Of a stretch of 64,000 bases of DNA, positions 10,146-17,366 are shown piece by piece. Numbering within the stretch: position 1 is the stretch's first letter; every line of letters begins with the position of its first letter. The notes under the pieces are model-generated. The model was not told the origin of the DNA, ran no database searches, and saw only the letters and a list, made by a program, of their open reading frames with translations. A program made the position numbers and the translations under genes. This DNA is from Methanobacteriota archaeon (GTDB lineage: Archaea > Halobacteriota > Methanomicrobia > Methanomicrobiales > Methanoculleaceae). The DNA is taken from the NCBI GenBank assembly GCA_023393455.1, contig JAEWLJ010000017.1, positions 62,001-126,000 on the forward strand, written 5' to 3'.

Positions 10146-10913
10146 ATGAGTATGGACTCGGATCTCTCTCCAAAGAAGAGGATTGTCATTGTCGAAGATG
10201 ATGATCACGTCGCCAGGCTACTAGAGGATTCGTTGCGGCATAATGGATTTACCGTTCCAGCAGTCTTTAGAAGTGGGGAGGACGTACTCCGGGAACTGCC
10301 GCGTCATAATCCCGATCTCGTCCTGATGGACATCGTTCTTGATGGACGCATAGACGGCATCGAGACCGCGGAGCAGATCCTCGATCTCTTCCAGATTCCT
10401 GTCGTCTATCTCACAGCCTATTCCAATGCTGAAGTGATCCGGCGAGTGACTCAGAGCGCGCCGTATGGATGCCTCGTAAAACCGTGCCAGATCCACGAGA
10501 TCGTCAGGAGTATCGAGATTGCGCTTGCCCGGCACCGGATGGAAGAGACACTTGTTGAGAGTGAGAAACGTTATCGGAAAATCTTCGACAATGTCAGCGA
10601 CGCGATCATGGTAAACGAGATCGTCGGCGGCACACTAGGATCCTTCACCGCCGTGAACGAAGCGGCATTGCATAAACTGGAGTACGAACGCGACGAGATG
10701 CTTAAACTGTCTCTGATGGACATCTGTGATGAGAACTGCGCGGATGACTGCGCAGCCATGTTACGCAGGCTTCTGGAGGAAGGCACGGCGGCATGTGAGA
10801 TGATCCTTGTCGGCAAGGGAGGGCGCAGACATCTGGTGAACGCGAATGCACACCAGTTTCTTCTGGATGGAAAGGTGCTGACCCTCACTATCTGCCATGA
10901 TTGCGCCCTCTGA
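10146..10913 (+). CDS. Response regulator with receiver and PAS domains, no output domain
   Basis: A 255-residue protein with an N-terminal receiver (RIVIVEDDDHVARLL; phosphoacceptor Asp in LVLMDIVLDGRIDGIE; conserved Lys in LVKPCQ) and one C-terminal PAS domain (about 138-250). It ends without a kinase or DNA-binding domain. This receiver-PAS layout matches the front half of many methanogen hybrid kinases, such as the one at 28411, so the protein is either a stand-alone phospho-sensor or a kinase gene that lost its 3' half. The stop is followed by non-coding DNA with no kinase remnant visible. Confidence 0.85.
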   Translation: MSMDSDLSPKKRIVIVEDDDHVARLLEDSLRHNGFTVPAVFRSGEDVLRELPRHNPDLVLMDIVLDGRIDGIETAEQILDLFQIPVVYLTAYSNAEVIRRVTQSAPYGCLVKPCQIHEIVRSIEIALARHRMEETLVESEKRYRKIFDNVSDAIMVNEIVGGTLGSFTAVNEAALHKLEYERDEMLKLSLMDICDENCADDCAAMLRRLLEEGTAACEMILVGKGGRRHLVNANAHQFLLDGKVLTLTICHDCAL

Positions 10914-11189
10914 GCAGCGGGGCCGCATTTCCTGATGGCAGAGATCTACCGATTAATGTTGAAACATTCCATCCAGATGCTTGCTACCCGGGGTTATTCC
11001 AAGGCTGTTTCCTGGCGATCTATTCTGTTCCGGCTTTCCGTCAGGGCTTGTAGACGCGGCCGCAGAGTCGGCGACACGCATCCTCATCGCACCCGTCGCA
11101 CAAAGGTATTTTATGTATGACAACAGATTAAATGAGGTAAACGGGGCGTGAGAACGCAACCGTTGCATCTTCCGTCCATGCACACCCGT

Positions 11190-11274
11190 GCGAGGGTTGC
11201 CAAGCCAGGTCAAAGGCGCCAGGTTGAGGGCCTGGTCTCGTAGGAGTTCGTGAGTTCGAATCTCACCCCTCGCA
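11190..11274 (+). tRNA. tRNA-Leu (anticodon GAG)
   Basis: A class II tRNA of 85 bases. Acceptor arms gcgaggg and ccctcgc pair fully, discriminator A, no encoded CCA. The anticodon arm is ccagg-ttgaggg-cctgg, giving GAG, followed by a long variable arm and a T-loop with gttcgaat. It stands alone between the receiver-PAS gene and the small protein gene. Confidence 0.93.
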
Positions 11275-11419
11275 TTCGATTTTTCAAACACCTTATCCCG
11301 GCACTGCTTTCCCCCGGAGCCGTCGCATTTCCGGAGCGTAACCGTCCATAGAACACAAACAAACCTGCACGCCGTAGTTTCCGCCTCAAGAACGGAGAAG
11401 AGAAGAGTGTTCCGGGGAC

Positions 11420-11611
11420 TTACGCCAGCACTACGTGCCGCTGCTGGCAACGTTCCTGCAGTTCGTTCCACTCTTCCGGGTGCTCCTCTGCCCACTCGAG
11501 GATCGCATGGACAATCCGGCCCCGCGACTCGGAATCCCCCCGGTAGTCTACCAGGACGCAATTGACCACCACTTCGATCTCTCCTTCCTGATGTTGCCTG
11601 ACTTCCGTCAT
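11420..11611 (-). CDS. Small acidic protein of unknown function
   Basis: A 63-residue protein (MTEVRQHQEGEIEVVVNCVL at its start) with an acidic, Trp-containing helix (ILEWAEEHPEEWNEL) near the end. The start is chosen because a gggagg ribosome-binding site sits 7 bases before this ATG; a longer frame begins at 11644. Codon use matches the GC-rich neighbours. It is divergent from the Dph6-like gene. No family is recognised. Confidence 0.6.
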   Translation of the reverse strand: MTEVRQHQEGEIEVVVNCVLVDYRGDSESRGRIVHAILEWAEEHPEEWNELQERCQQRHVVLA

Positions 11612-11817
11612 AGTGAAACCTCCCGATACACCCCCGGTGCTCACACCCGATGAAGATTCGACACCATATAATCCTGATCCTCCCCCGGCGGCGGCGGCCG
11701 CGGATCGTGCGATTCGCCCCTATGGGGTGCCGGGCCCCGCCTTTTGTCGCCGGCCGCTTCCGGCACCGCCGCCGCAGGAGTTATCGTGCCATGGAGGAGA
11801 ACAGTACGGGAAGACTC

Positions 11818-12498
11818 ATGAAACTCGGCGTGCTCTTCTCCGGCGGGAAGGACTCCCTCTTCGCCTGCTGGAAGGCGATGCAGAAGGAGGAGGTGGTCTG
11901 CCTGATCACGATTGTCTCCAGAAACCCCGAGAGTTACATGTTCCACACCCCGAACATCCGCCTCGCCGCACTGCAGGCCGAAGCGGCGGGGCTCCCTCTC
12001 GTGGAGGTGGAGACGGCGGGGGAGGAGGAGACGGAACTCCTTGACCTTGAACGGGCTCTCCTCGCCGCCAGGGAGCGCTACGGGATCGAAGGGGTCGTCA
12101 CCGGGGCGATCCTCTCGGTCTACCAGGCGACAAGGGTCCAGCGGATCTGCCGGGAACTGGGGCTCTGGTGCTTCAACCCGCTCTGGCTCGCCGACCAGGA
12201 GGCATACATGGAGGAACTCATCGACGCTGGCTTTACAGTCGTCATCCAGGGCGTCTTCTCCTCCCCCTTCGACGACTCCTGGCTCGGGAGGGAGATCGAC
12301 CGCTCCAGCCTCGACGAACTCCGGGCGATCGCCCGGAAGTACCAGGTCACCCTCACCGGCGAAGGGGGGGAGTTCGAGACGTTCGTCACCGACGCCCCCT
12401 TCTTTGCTCAAAGGATCGCGATAGAAGAGACATCGAAGGTCTACCGAAACCACAACGGCGTTCTGCGGATCGAGCGTGCGAGGCTGGTGGCGAAGTGA
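11818..12498 (+). CDS. Dph6-like diphthine-ammonia ligase (MJ0570-type ATP pyrophosphatase)
   Basis: A 226-residue adenine-nucleotide alpha-hydrolase. The PP-loop is at the extreme N-terminus (LGVLFSGGKDSLFACWKA, SGGKDS at 8-13), and the body has the family's GVVTGAILSVYQATRVQRIC and LTGEGGEFETFVTDAPFF motifs. Family members amidate diphthine on elongation factor 2 using ATP and ammonium. The ATG at 11818 places the PP-loop where the family has it; earlier in-frame ATGs (11650, 11791) add Arg-rich sequence that does not look native. The stop overlaps the GTG of the next gene, indicating translational coupling. Confidence 0.83.
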   Translation: MKLGVLFSGGKDSLFACWKAMQKEEVVCLITIVSRNPESYMFHTPNIRLAALQAEAAGLPLVEVETAGEEETELLDLERALLAARERYGIEGVVTGAILSVYQATRVQRICRELGLWCFNPLWLADQEAYMEELIDAGFTVVIQGVFSSPFDDSWLGREIDRSSLDELRAIARKYQVTLTGEGGEFETFVTDAPFFAQRIAIEETSKVYRNHNGVLRIERARLVAK

Positions 12499-13058
12499 TC
12501 CTGCTGATCGATCTCTGCTGCCGGGACGGCTCACTCTCCCGGGACGAGTTCGTCGCGCCTGTCGAACGACTGCTCTGCCGGATCGGCGTGCCGTTTGCGA
12601 CCCGCCACTACACCGCCGTCGGTGCACCGGATCTCGAGGCCGCGGATGCGGCGATCCTCTGCGGCACGGCGCTGATGGACACCGGATTCATCGAGCATTC
12701 GTTCCGGTGGCTCACGACGTTCGAGCGGCCGGTGCTCGGCATATCCTCCGGCATGCGGGCGCTCGCGGCGGCATTTGGCGGCGGCACCGGGCCGTGCTGC
12801 GAGATCGGTATGGTCAACGTCCGGGTGCTCGCGCCCGACCCCCTCTTTGCCGGGCGAGAGGTGTTTTCCGCATATACGGTGCACGAGGACGCCGTGCAGG
12901 TGCCCGGAGAGTTCTTACCGCTCGCCGCCTCCGATCGCTGCGTCCAGGCGATCCGGCACCGCTCGCTCCCTCTCTACGGGCTCCTCTTCCACCCCGAGGT
13001 CAGGAACGAGTGGATCGTCGAGCGGTTCGTCGGGCTGACCGGCCGTCAGAGCCCGTAG
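12495..13058 (+). CDS. Class I glutamine amidotransferase-like protein lacking the nucleophile Cys
   Basis: A 187-residue protein with the class I (triad) amidotransferase fold. The nucleophile elbow reads RPVLGISSGMRALAAAFGG, with Ser84 where active family members have Cys in G-x-C-x-G. The rest of the triad is kept in YGLLFHPEVRNEW (His166, Glu168). Glutamine hydrolysis by the usual mechanism is therefore unlikely. The GTG start overlaps the upstream stop (GTGA), so it is coupled to the Dph6-like gene. Its last 13 bases overlap the 3' end of mmp10 on the other strand. A structural or ammonia-channelling partner role is inference. Confidence 0.8.
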   Translation: MILLIDLCCRDGSLSRDEFVAPVERLLCRIGVPFATRHYTAVGAPDLEAADAAILCGTALMDTGFIEHSFRWLTTFERPVLGISSGMRALAAAFGGGTGPCCEIGMVNVRVLAPDPLFAGREVFSAYTVHEDAVQVPGEFLPLAASDRCVQAIRHRSLPLYGLLFHPEVRNEWIVERFVGLTGRQSP

Positions 13059-14272
13059 CGGTTGATGGTGTTGATCAGGGCCGCGAACCCCTCCATCTCC
13101 TTCTCGAGGACGTCTGTTCGGGTCATGCCCATGCTCGTCTCCGCGTCGGCGGTCAGCATATCAGGGCCGCGCACCACCTCGCGGTCGACGCCGTCGGCGG
13201 AGAGGATCTTTCTCGCCTCGGCGTCGTGGACAAACGCCCGGCCGGGGAGGATCACGACGTCTTCGAGCCTTCGGAGGTTCACCCCGGCGAGGTCGTCGGC
13301 GGTGATGAGGCAGGCGATCTCCTTTCTGACCGCAACGACCCTTGCGATCGAGCCGCGGATCGAGAGGACCCTCTGGATGAATGGGGCGGCGACGCTCCCG
13401 GTGATCACCGTCGCACGCTTCCGGACGCGGGGGAGTTTCTTCAAGAGGTCGGGCTCGTGGAGGATCGCGAACGGCGAACCGATCGAGGGGTCGCCGAGCG
13501 GTGTCCCGCTGATCTTCATCGAGAATCGATCGTTGAGGTTGGTGACGAGCTCGTGGAACTCGTCGACGGTGTGGACCTGCTGCCCCTCGATGATGGGCGC
13601 GTTCCCGAGGATCAGCCCCTGGTCGGTCCGGTTCGCGAACCGCATCAGGATCAGCCCTTTTGCGCCGCGCTCCTCGAGCCACGCGCAGGTCTCTTCGAGC
13701 ACCTCACCGTCGTTGACGCCCGGGATGACGACCGCCGCGGCGTAGACGTCGATTGCCCCGCAGAGCCGGTCGAGGACCGCGAGCGAGGCCTCCGGCGTCG
13801 GGTCGTGCATCCACTGCCGCCGGAGTTCCGGGTCGGCGGCGAAGACGGTGTAGGAGACCTCGGCAAGGCCGTTCTCGATGAGGTGGTCGGCGATGGCCGG
13901 GTCGTCGAACCCCTTGCCGCTCGTGTAGCCGATGTGGAGCGGCACCTCCATGCTGCCGAGGAGTTCGACGAGGTCGCTGAACTCCGGGTAGCAGCTCGGG
14001 TCGCCGCCGCCGCTGATGGTGATCCGGTCGACGTCGTCGCTCATCATCTGGAGGTTTGCGAGCGTCTCGTCGGCGACTGTCCGGAGGCTCTTGAACGCAT
14101 CATAGCCTTCCCGCACCCCCCGGGTGCAGTAGTCGCAGCCCTTCTGGAAGGGGAGGCAGTATTTGCAGCCGAACGACGTCGTGTCCTTGACGTGTTTGAA
14201 GTAGCAGTACGAACAGAATCCCCGGCAGTCGAGGCCGGGCCGGCCCCCGAGATCGACGGTGAGATGCGACAT
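13046..14272 (-). CDS. mmp10: Methanogenesis marker 10: radical SAM methyltransferase of McrA arginine
   Basis: A 408-residue radical SAM enzyme matching Mmp10, which C-methylates a conserved Arg near the active site of methyl-coenzyme M reductase. The N-terminus reads MSHLTVDLGGRPGLDCRGFC; the radical SAM motif is C16-x3-C20-x2-C23, followed by a second Cys cluster (C36, C39, C46, C49) typical of this family. TISGGGDPSCYPEF is the SAM-binding glycine motif. The ATG at 14272 gives the family's N-terminus; a longer frame from 14326 adds unrelated residues. Expected to act in the cytosol on nascent or unassembled McrA, which is outside this window. Confidence 0.9.
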   Translation of the reverse strand: MSHLTVDLGGRPGLDCRGFCSYCYFKHVKDTTSFGCKYCLPFQKGCDYCTRGVREGYDAFKSLRTVADETLANLQMMSDDVDRITISGGGDPSCYPEFSDLVELLGSMEVPLHIGYTSGKGFDDPAIADHLIENGLAEVSYTVFAADPELRRQWMHDPTPEASLAVLDRLCGAIDVYAAAVVIPGVNDGEVLEETCAWLEERGAKGLILMRFANRTDQGLILGNAPIIEGQQVHTVDEFHELVTNLNDRFSMKISGTPLGDPSIGSPFAILHEPDLLKKLPRVRKRATVITGSVAAPFIQRVLSIRGSIARVVAVRKEIACLITADDLAGVNLRRLEDVVILPGRAFVHDAEARKILSADGVDREVVRGPDMLTADAETSMGMTRTDVLEKEMEGFAALINTINRYGL

Positions 14273-14810
14273 CCTGCTGGTACTTCTGTGCTCTTCTGTT
14301 ATGAACGTTGCAGACCTCTCCCTCACGGCACCGGTTCGCCGGAAGAGCGGGCGGTGCTCCGGGTGCAGGACTACGCTGAAATGTTTGAGACGGACCCCAA
14401 GAGGTCAAACCATTGACTTCCTTTTGCACCTTCGGTGCTCCAACTCCTTCTTCGCAGGCCAACGGTTGCTCGAACTCCGTTCCTGCTGGAACATCGTCCT
14501 TCGCGTTCTTCGCGGCTCGAAGCCTATGGCTTCTCAAACTCCTTCCCCAAAGGGGAAGTCGTTCTTCGCGCGAGACAACTGGTGCAGACAACGATATAGT
14601 CCCACGCGAAGCCGCGAAGCCGCGAACGTGAGCACCAGAGGTGCGAGCTCCGGTGTTTCTGGGTGTTGCTAATTTCTTTTTTGTTCTCGCGCGAGGTTGC
14701 ATTGCTCGATACCGGATGCCACACAATAGTGAAGTGCCGGGCACGCCGTGGCGGCTGCTCCGGGCGGGCGGCGGCACCTTTATGCCGCGCCGGGGCGACG
14801 AAGTCGCGGT
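14273..14810. other. Gene-free region with GCGAAG-rich inverted motifs
   Basis: About 540 bases with no convincing gene. It contains ttcgcgttcttcgcggctcg (about 14500-14520) and, in roughly opposite orientation, gcgaagccgcgaagccgcga (about 14598-14618). These short direct and inverted units suggest decayed repeat DNA. No terminal inverted repeats or open transposase frame were found. Confidence 0.4.
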
Positions 14811-15059
14811 ATGCGGACGAGCCACCGGCTGCTGCTCCGGTTCTATCACGACCCCGGCTACGACTTCTCCCGGATCGAGGTCGAGTACGTCGACAGAGGC
14901 GCGCCCGGCGACCGCTCGACGGTCCGGGGCAACCGGGTCCTCGCGCTCGATGCGCAGTACCTGGAGGTGGATGCCGGGACGCACGTGGCGTGTATTCCGT
15001 ATCACCGGGTCCGGCGGATACTGTATGACGGTGATGTCATCTGGACGAGGGAGGCGTGA
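14811..15059 (+). CDS. DUF504 (UPF0248) family small protein
   Basis: An 82-residue archaeal protein. The sequence RFYHDPGYDFSRIEVEYVDR, then a central ALDAQYLEVD strand, then IPYHRVRRILYDGDVIW are characteristic of DUF504/UPF0248. The function of the family is not established; it is small, basic and probably RNA- or nucleotide-related. ATG 14811 is chosen because family members begin MRTSH-like and the upstream extension from 14748 is not conserved in character. Confidence 0.82.
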   Translation: MRTSHRLLLRFYHDPGYDFSRIEVEYVDRGAPGDRSTVRGNRVLALDAQYLEVDAGTHVACIPYHRVRRILYDGDVIWTREA

Positions 15060-15073
15060 GGAGAACCGGCGCC

Positions 15074-15082
15074 ACCTTTTTT
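15074..15082 (+). terminator. Oligo-T stretch after the DUF504 gene
   Basis: A short oligo-T run (ccttttttac) about 15-20 bases after the stop codon fits archaeal oligo-T termination, before the tRNA-Thr gene. No hairpin precedes it. Confidence 0.3.
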
Positions 15083-15110
15083 ACCGCAGACCGCCCACGG
15101 TATAAGGTAT

Positions 15111-15183
15111 GCCCCAGTGGCTTAGCTGGCAGAGCGGCTGACTTGTAATCAGCAGGTCCCGAGTTCAAATCTCGGCTGGGGCT
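15111..15183 (+). tRNA. tRNA-Thr (anticodon TGT)
   Basis: A 73-base tRNA with fully paired acceptor arms (gccccag and ctggggc) and discriminator T. The anticodon arm is ctgac-ttgtaat-cag with anticodon TGT, and the T-loop is gttcaaat. No CCA is encoded. A tataagg stretch lies immediately upstream. Fragments resembling other tRNAs occur downstream (15236-15268 and 16731-16798). Confidence 0.93.
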
Positions 15184-15235
15184 TCTTCCCTTTTAAGTCA
15201 TAAGCCCTTACAATGGGATTGATCTGTATTCTGGC

Positions 15236-15268
15236 CTCGACAGAGTTCGAATCTTGGTCGGCGCATCA
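15236..15268 (+). pseudogene. tRNA 3'-end remnant (T-arm and acceptor-like)
   Basis: The stretch ctcgacagagttcgaatctt and following bases has a T-loop (gttcgaat) but an imperfect T-stem, no anticodon arm before it, and no matching 5' acceptor. It looks like the tail of a decayed tRNA, or an attachment-site scar, 50 bases after tRNA-Thr. Weak evidence. Confidence 0.35.
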
Positions 15269-15332
15269 GAACTTGAAGTTCGAATTTATTCTTTTTATAT
15301 CTTCATTCGATAGGATCAGCTTTGGTAAGAAT

Positions 15333-16176
15333 GAGGTGATCCTATAATTATAAGTCCACCCAGATAAAACCGGGGGTCATGGCATTCCGGGAAATTGACG
15401 ATGATCTCTGGGAGATTGTTCAGAAATATCTTCCCCCAACAAAGCCGCACATCGGTCGACCCCGCTGTGATCCCCGCGGGCTGATCAACGGCATCCTGTA
15501 CGTTCTGACCACCGGATGCTCCTGGCTCGATGTCCCGGCGAAATACGGTACTAAATCGACGGTTCACCGGTACCACCTCGAACTCTGTGAGAAAGGAGTG
15601 TACCAGGCGATCTTCCTCGACCTGCTCCGATCCGGGTATGAAATCAAAAAAATCGATCTCTCACACTGTGCGACGGATACGAAGGATATCCCGGCAAAAA
15701 AAGGGGATCCATCGGCTATGATGGCTATAAAAAGGTAAACGGGAACAAGTTGAGTGCCCTGGTCGATCGGAACGGCCTCCCGCTTGCCTGCACGGTTGCA
15801 CCGGCAAATACCCATGATTCCCGGCTCTACGAGCCAACCCTCGAAGCATTTGAGATTCCTGAAGTGCAGGATCATCCCAGGATCATCTCCGCAGATGCAG
15901 CCTACGATGCACGGGAGATCCGACAATACAACCAAAAACGAGGGATCAAGAGCAATATCCCGGTCAACCGGAGATCGCGGAAACAGCCGAAACGCGGAAG
16001 ACCGTTCTGGTTCGATCCGGAACTCTACAAGAAGCGCAGTGCGGTAGAGCGGTTCTTCAGCTGGATTGAAGCATTTAAGAAGATTGTCCCACGATACGAG
16101 CGGTATGAGCACTCATTCATGGGGCTGATTCACCTGGCATGTAGCGTCATGATCGCGAGAGTATTGGGATGACCTC
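15333..16176 (+). mobile_element. IS5-like insertion sequence
   Basis: An 844-base element bounded by imperfect inverted repeats: gaggtgatcctat at the left end (15333-15345) and attgggatgacctc at the right end (16163-16176), whose reverse complement is gaggtcatcccaat. It carries a two-frame IS5-type transposase. The size, the two overlapping frames and the lack of passenger genes fit the IS427 group of IS5. No clear target-site duplication is visible, and the right end lies inside a PIN-domain gene. Confidence 0.82.
15379..16172 (+). CDS. IS5-family transposase, two frames joined by an apparent -1 frameshift
   Basis: The first frame (15379-15738) gives the helix-turn-helix N-terminus (DDDLWEIVQKYLPPTKPHIG, GCSWLDVPAKYGTKSTVHR) and the start of the catalytic domain (HCATDTKDIPAKK). 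The second (to 16172) continues with GYDGYKKVNGNKLSALVDRN and has HDSRLYEPT, ISADAAYDAREI and SAVERFFSWIEAFKKIVPRY, the family's DDE-domain motifs. The frames meet at seven A residues followed by G (15696-15703); slipping back one base in the second AAA codon joins them. Such slippage is known for IS427-group elements. A plain mutation cannot be excluded, since only one copy is seen. Confidence 0.8.
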
Positions 16177-16453
16177 TTTGACTCAGTTCCCTTTTCGCAT
16201 TTTTTAAAGATTCATATTCTGCTAAATGTCGGATTAAGGCTGTCAAATGCATTCCTTTCTGATTTGCATTTTTAATATTCTGTATCAGCGTACGCAATAT
16301 CCGATCTCGATTTCGGAGGAACTCATCATAGATTTGCTGTGGAATGACCAGTTTGGTCTTAATTTTTTCAATATCTTTGAATATATCTACTGTATCTTCA
16401 TTTGACTCGTAAAGCCCCAAGAATATGTTGGTATCGATGAGTATCTTCGTCAT
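16177..16453 (-). pseudogene. PIN-domain ribonuclease gene interrupted by the insertion sequence
   Basis: The N-terminal 92 or so residues of a PIN-like protein: MTKILIDTNIFLGLYESNED holds the first catalytic Asp of PIN nucleases. The native frame runs into the IS right end at 16176 and stops after about 15 foreign residues, so the C-terminal acidic residues are missing. The 150 bases left of the element show no continuation of the gene. PIN proteins of this kind are usually toxins of toxin-antitoxin pairs; the preceding DNA (16460-16635, minus strand) has an open Cys-free stretch without a start that could be a decayed partner. Confidence 0.7.
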
Positions 16454-16872
16454 ACATTCACAATCTTTACTTCAAGTTGTGAGTGGGGAGTCCTCCATAA
16501 AAAACATATTCTTTTTCAGCAACTCCCCTGCATGCCTGAATGCAGTTTCCCCTCCGGCCGCGACGCCATCCCATACCGCGGGTTTGCGGACCGCGTCGAG
16601 GTCGACGAGATCCGGGTGATTGTGTAGTCGGGCGGATGCTCACCGAGGTTCAGAATGAGGTTTCGGAGTCGATCATAAGGGAAGAGGAGAGGATCGACGC
16701 ATTCAATTTCAGGTTTGAATCTCTTCTTCTTGCACAGTGATTTAGTAGAGCGCGTCCTTGGTAAGGATGAGATCACGGGCTCAAATCTCTCCTGATATAC
16801 TCCATTTTCCCGACCACACACTCTCCCACCCCCTCCCCATCGTAGCCCTTTTCACCAGATCCAACCTTATAC
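16454..16872. other. Accessory intergenic region with decayed coding DNA
   Basis: No intact gene is seen. The minus-strand frame from about 16635 to 16470 reads a coherent fragment containing LVDLDAVRKPAVWDGVAAGG and FRHAGELLKKN, but begins after a stop without a start codon, just upstream of the PIN gene. I could not place its family. The region also contains the tRNA-Thr-like remnant listed separately. Confidence 0.4.
16731..16798 (+). pseudogene. Degenerate tRNA-Thr(GGT)-like sequence
   Basis: The anticodon arm is intact (cgtcc-ttggtaa-ggatg, anticodon GGT) and is preceded by tttagtagagcg, a D-arm with most of its loop deleted. The T-arm (acgggctcaaatctctcc) is mispaired and the acceptor ends do not pair. 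It is best read as a dead tRNA-Thr copy or a partial copy left by an integration event. Similar anticodon-arm sequence (ctttggtaagaatgaggt) lies at the left edge of the insertion sequence. Confidence 0.5.
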
Positions 16873-17286
16873 ATGGCCTCGTACGTCCACCGGATAGAGG
16901 CACACTATTCCCGCGATCCACGGCTGCCGACGCTTACCGAGAGGTTCTGCTCACTGGGATTCCCCCTGCGCGAGCTGCACCTCGTCGATATCTACACCAT
17001 AGCGACCGCCCGGAGGGACTTCTCCCCCGAGGAACTCTCGCAGATCGGCGCGCAGCTCAGCAACCCCGTCGTCCAGCGGTACTCCGTGGACCGGCCGACC
17101 GAGGCCGACTTCGACCACGCGATCGAGGTCGGGTTCCTGCCCGGGGTCACCGTCAACGCCGGGACGACGGCAAGGCAGACCATCGAGGACTCCTTCGGGT
17201 TCCGGTTCGGCGAGGGGGGAGCGCTCCCCGGCACGCCTGAAGCGGTGCTCCTCGCCGGTGGCCGTGCAAAAGCGAAACCCGGATGA
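16873..17286 (+). CDS. Short protein resembling the PurS/PurL N-terminal region, probably truncated
   Basis: A 137-residue frame in good host codon use. MASYVHRIEAHYSRDPRLP, then LSNPVVQRYSVDRP and FDHAIEVGFLPGVTVNAGTT, resemble the N-terminal PurS-like and linker parts of formylglycinamidine ribonucleotide amidotransferase. Full-length PurL proteins are several times longer; here the sequence loses family character after about residue 118 and no catalytic domain follows. It is either a 3'-deleted fragment or a small stand-alone relative. Family assignment is from memory of motifs and is moderate at best. Confidence 0.5.
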   Translation: MASYVHRIEAHYSRDPRLPTLTERFCSLGFPLRELHLVDIYTIATARRDFSPEELSQIGAQLSNPVVQRYSVDRPTEADFDHAIEVGFLPGVTVNAGTTARQTIEDSFGFRFGEGGALPGTPEAVLLAGGRAKAKPG

Positions 17287-17366
17287 AGAAGCAGCAGGAA
17301 GACTCTGTTACGGGAGCAGTCTGATGGCCCATGCCGAGCGGTGCAAGGCGTGTAAACGGGCTCCTC

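Noticed and set aside
12476..14416. Very long plus-strand frame across the amidotransferase gene and mmp10
   Set aside because: It is an antisense shadow of the GC-rich mmp10 gene; the Arg/Gly/Asp-rich translation has no family features.
14500..14620. GCGAAG-rich units, considered as a CRISPR-like or structured repeat
   Set aside because: Units are short, irregularly spaced and partly inverted; there are no constant repeats with unique spacers.
16516..16821. Minus-strand frame of 101 codons between the PIN fragment and the PurS-like gene
   Set aside because: It crosses the tRNA-like remnant and reads as low-quality sequence; the neighbouring frame is more protein-like but lacks a start.
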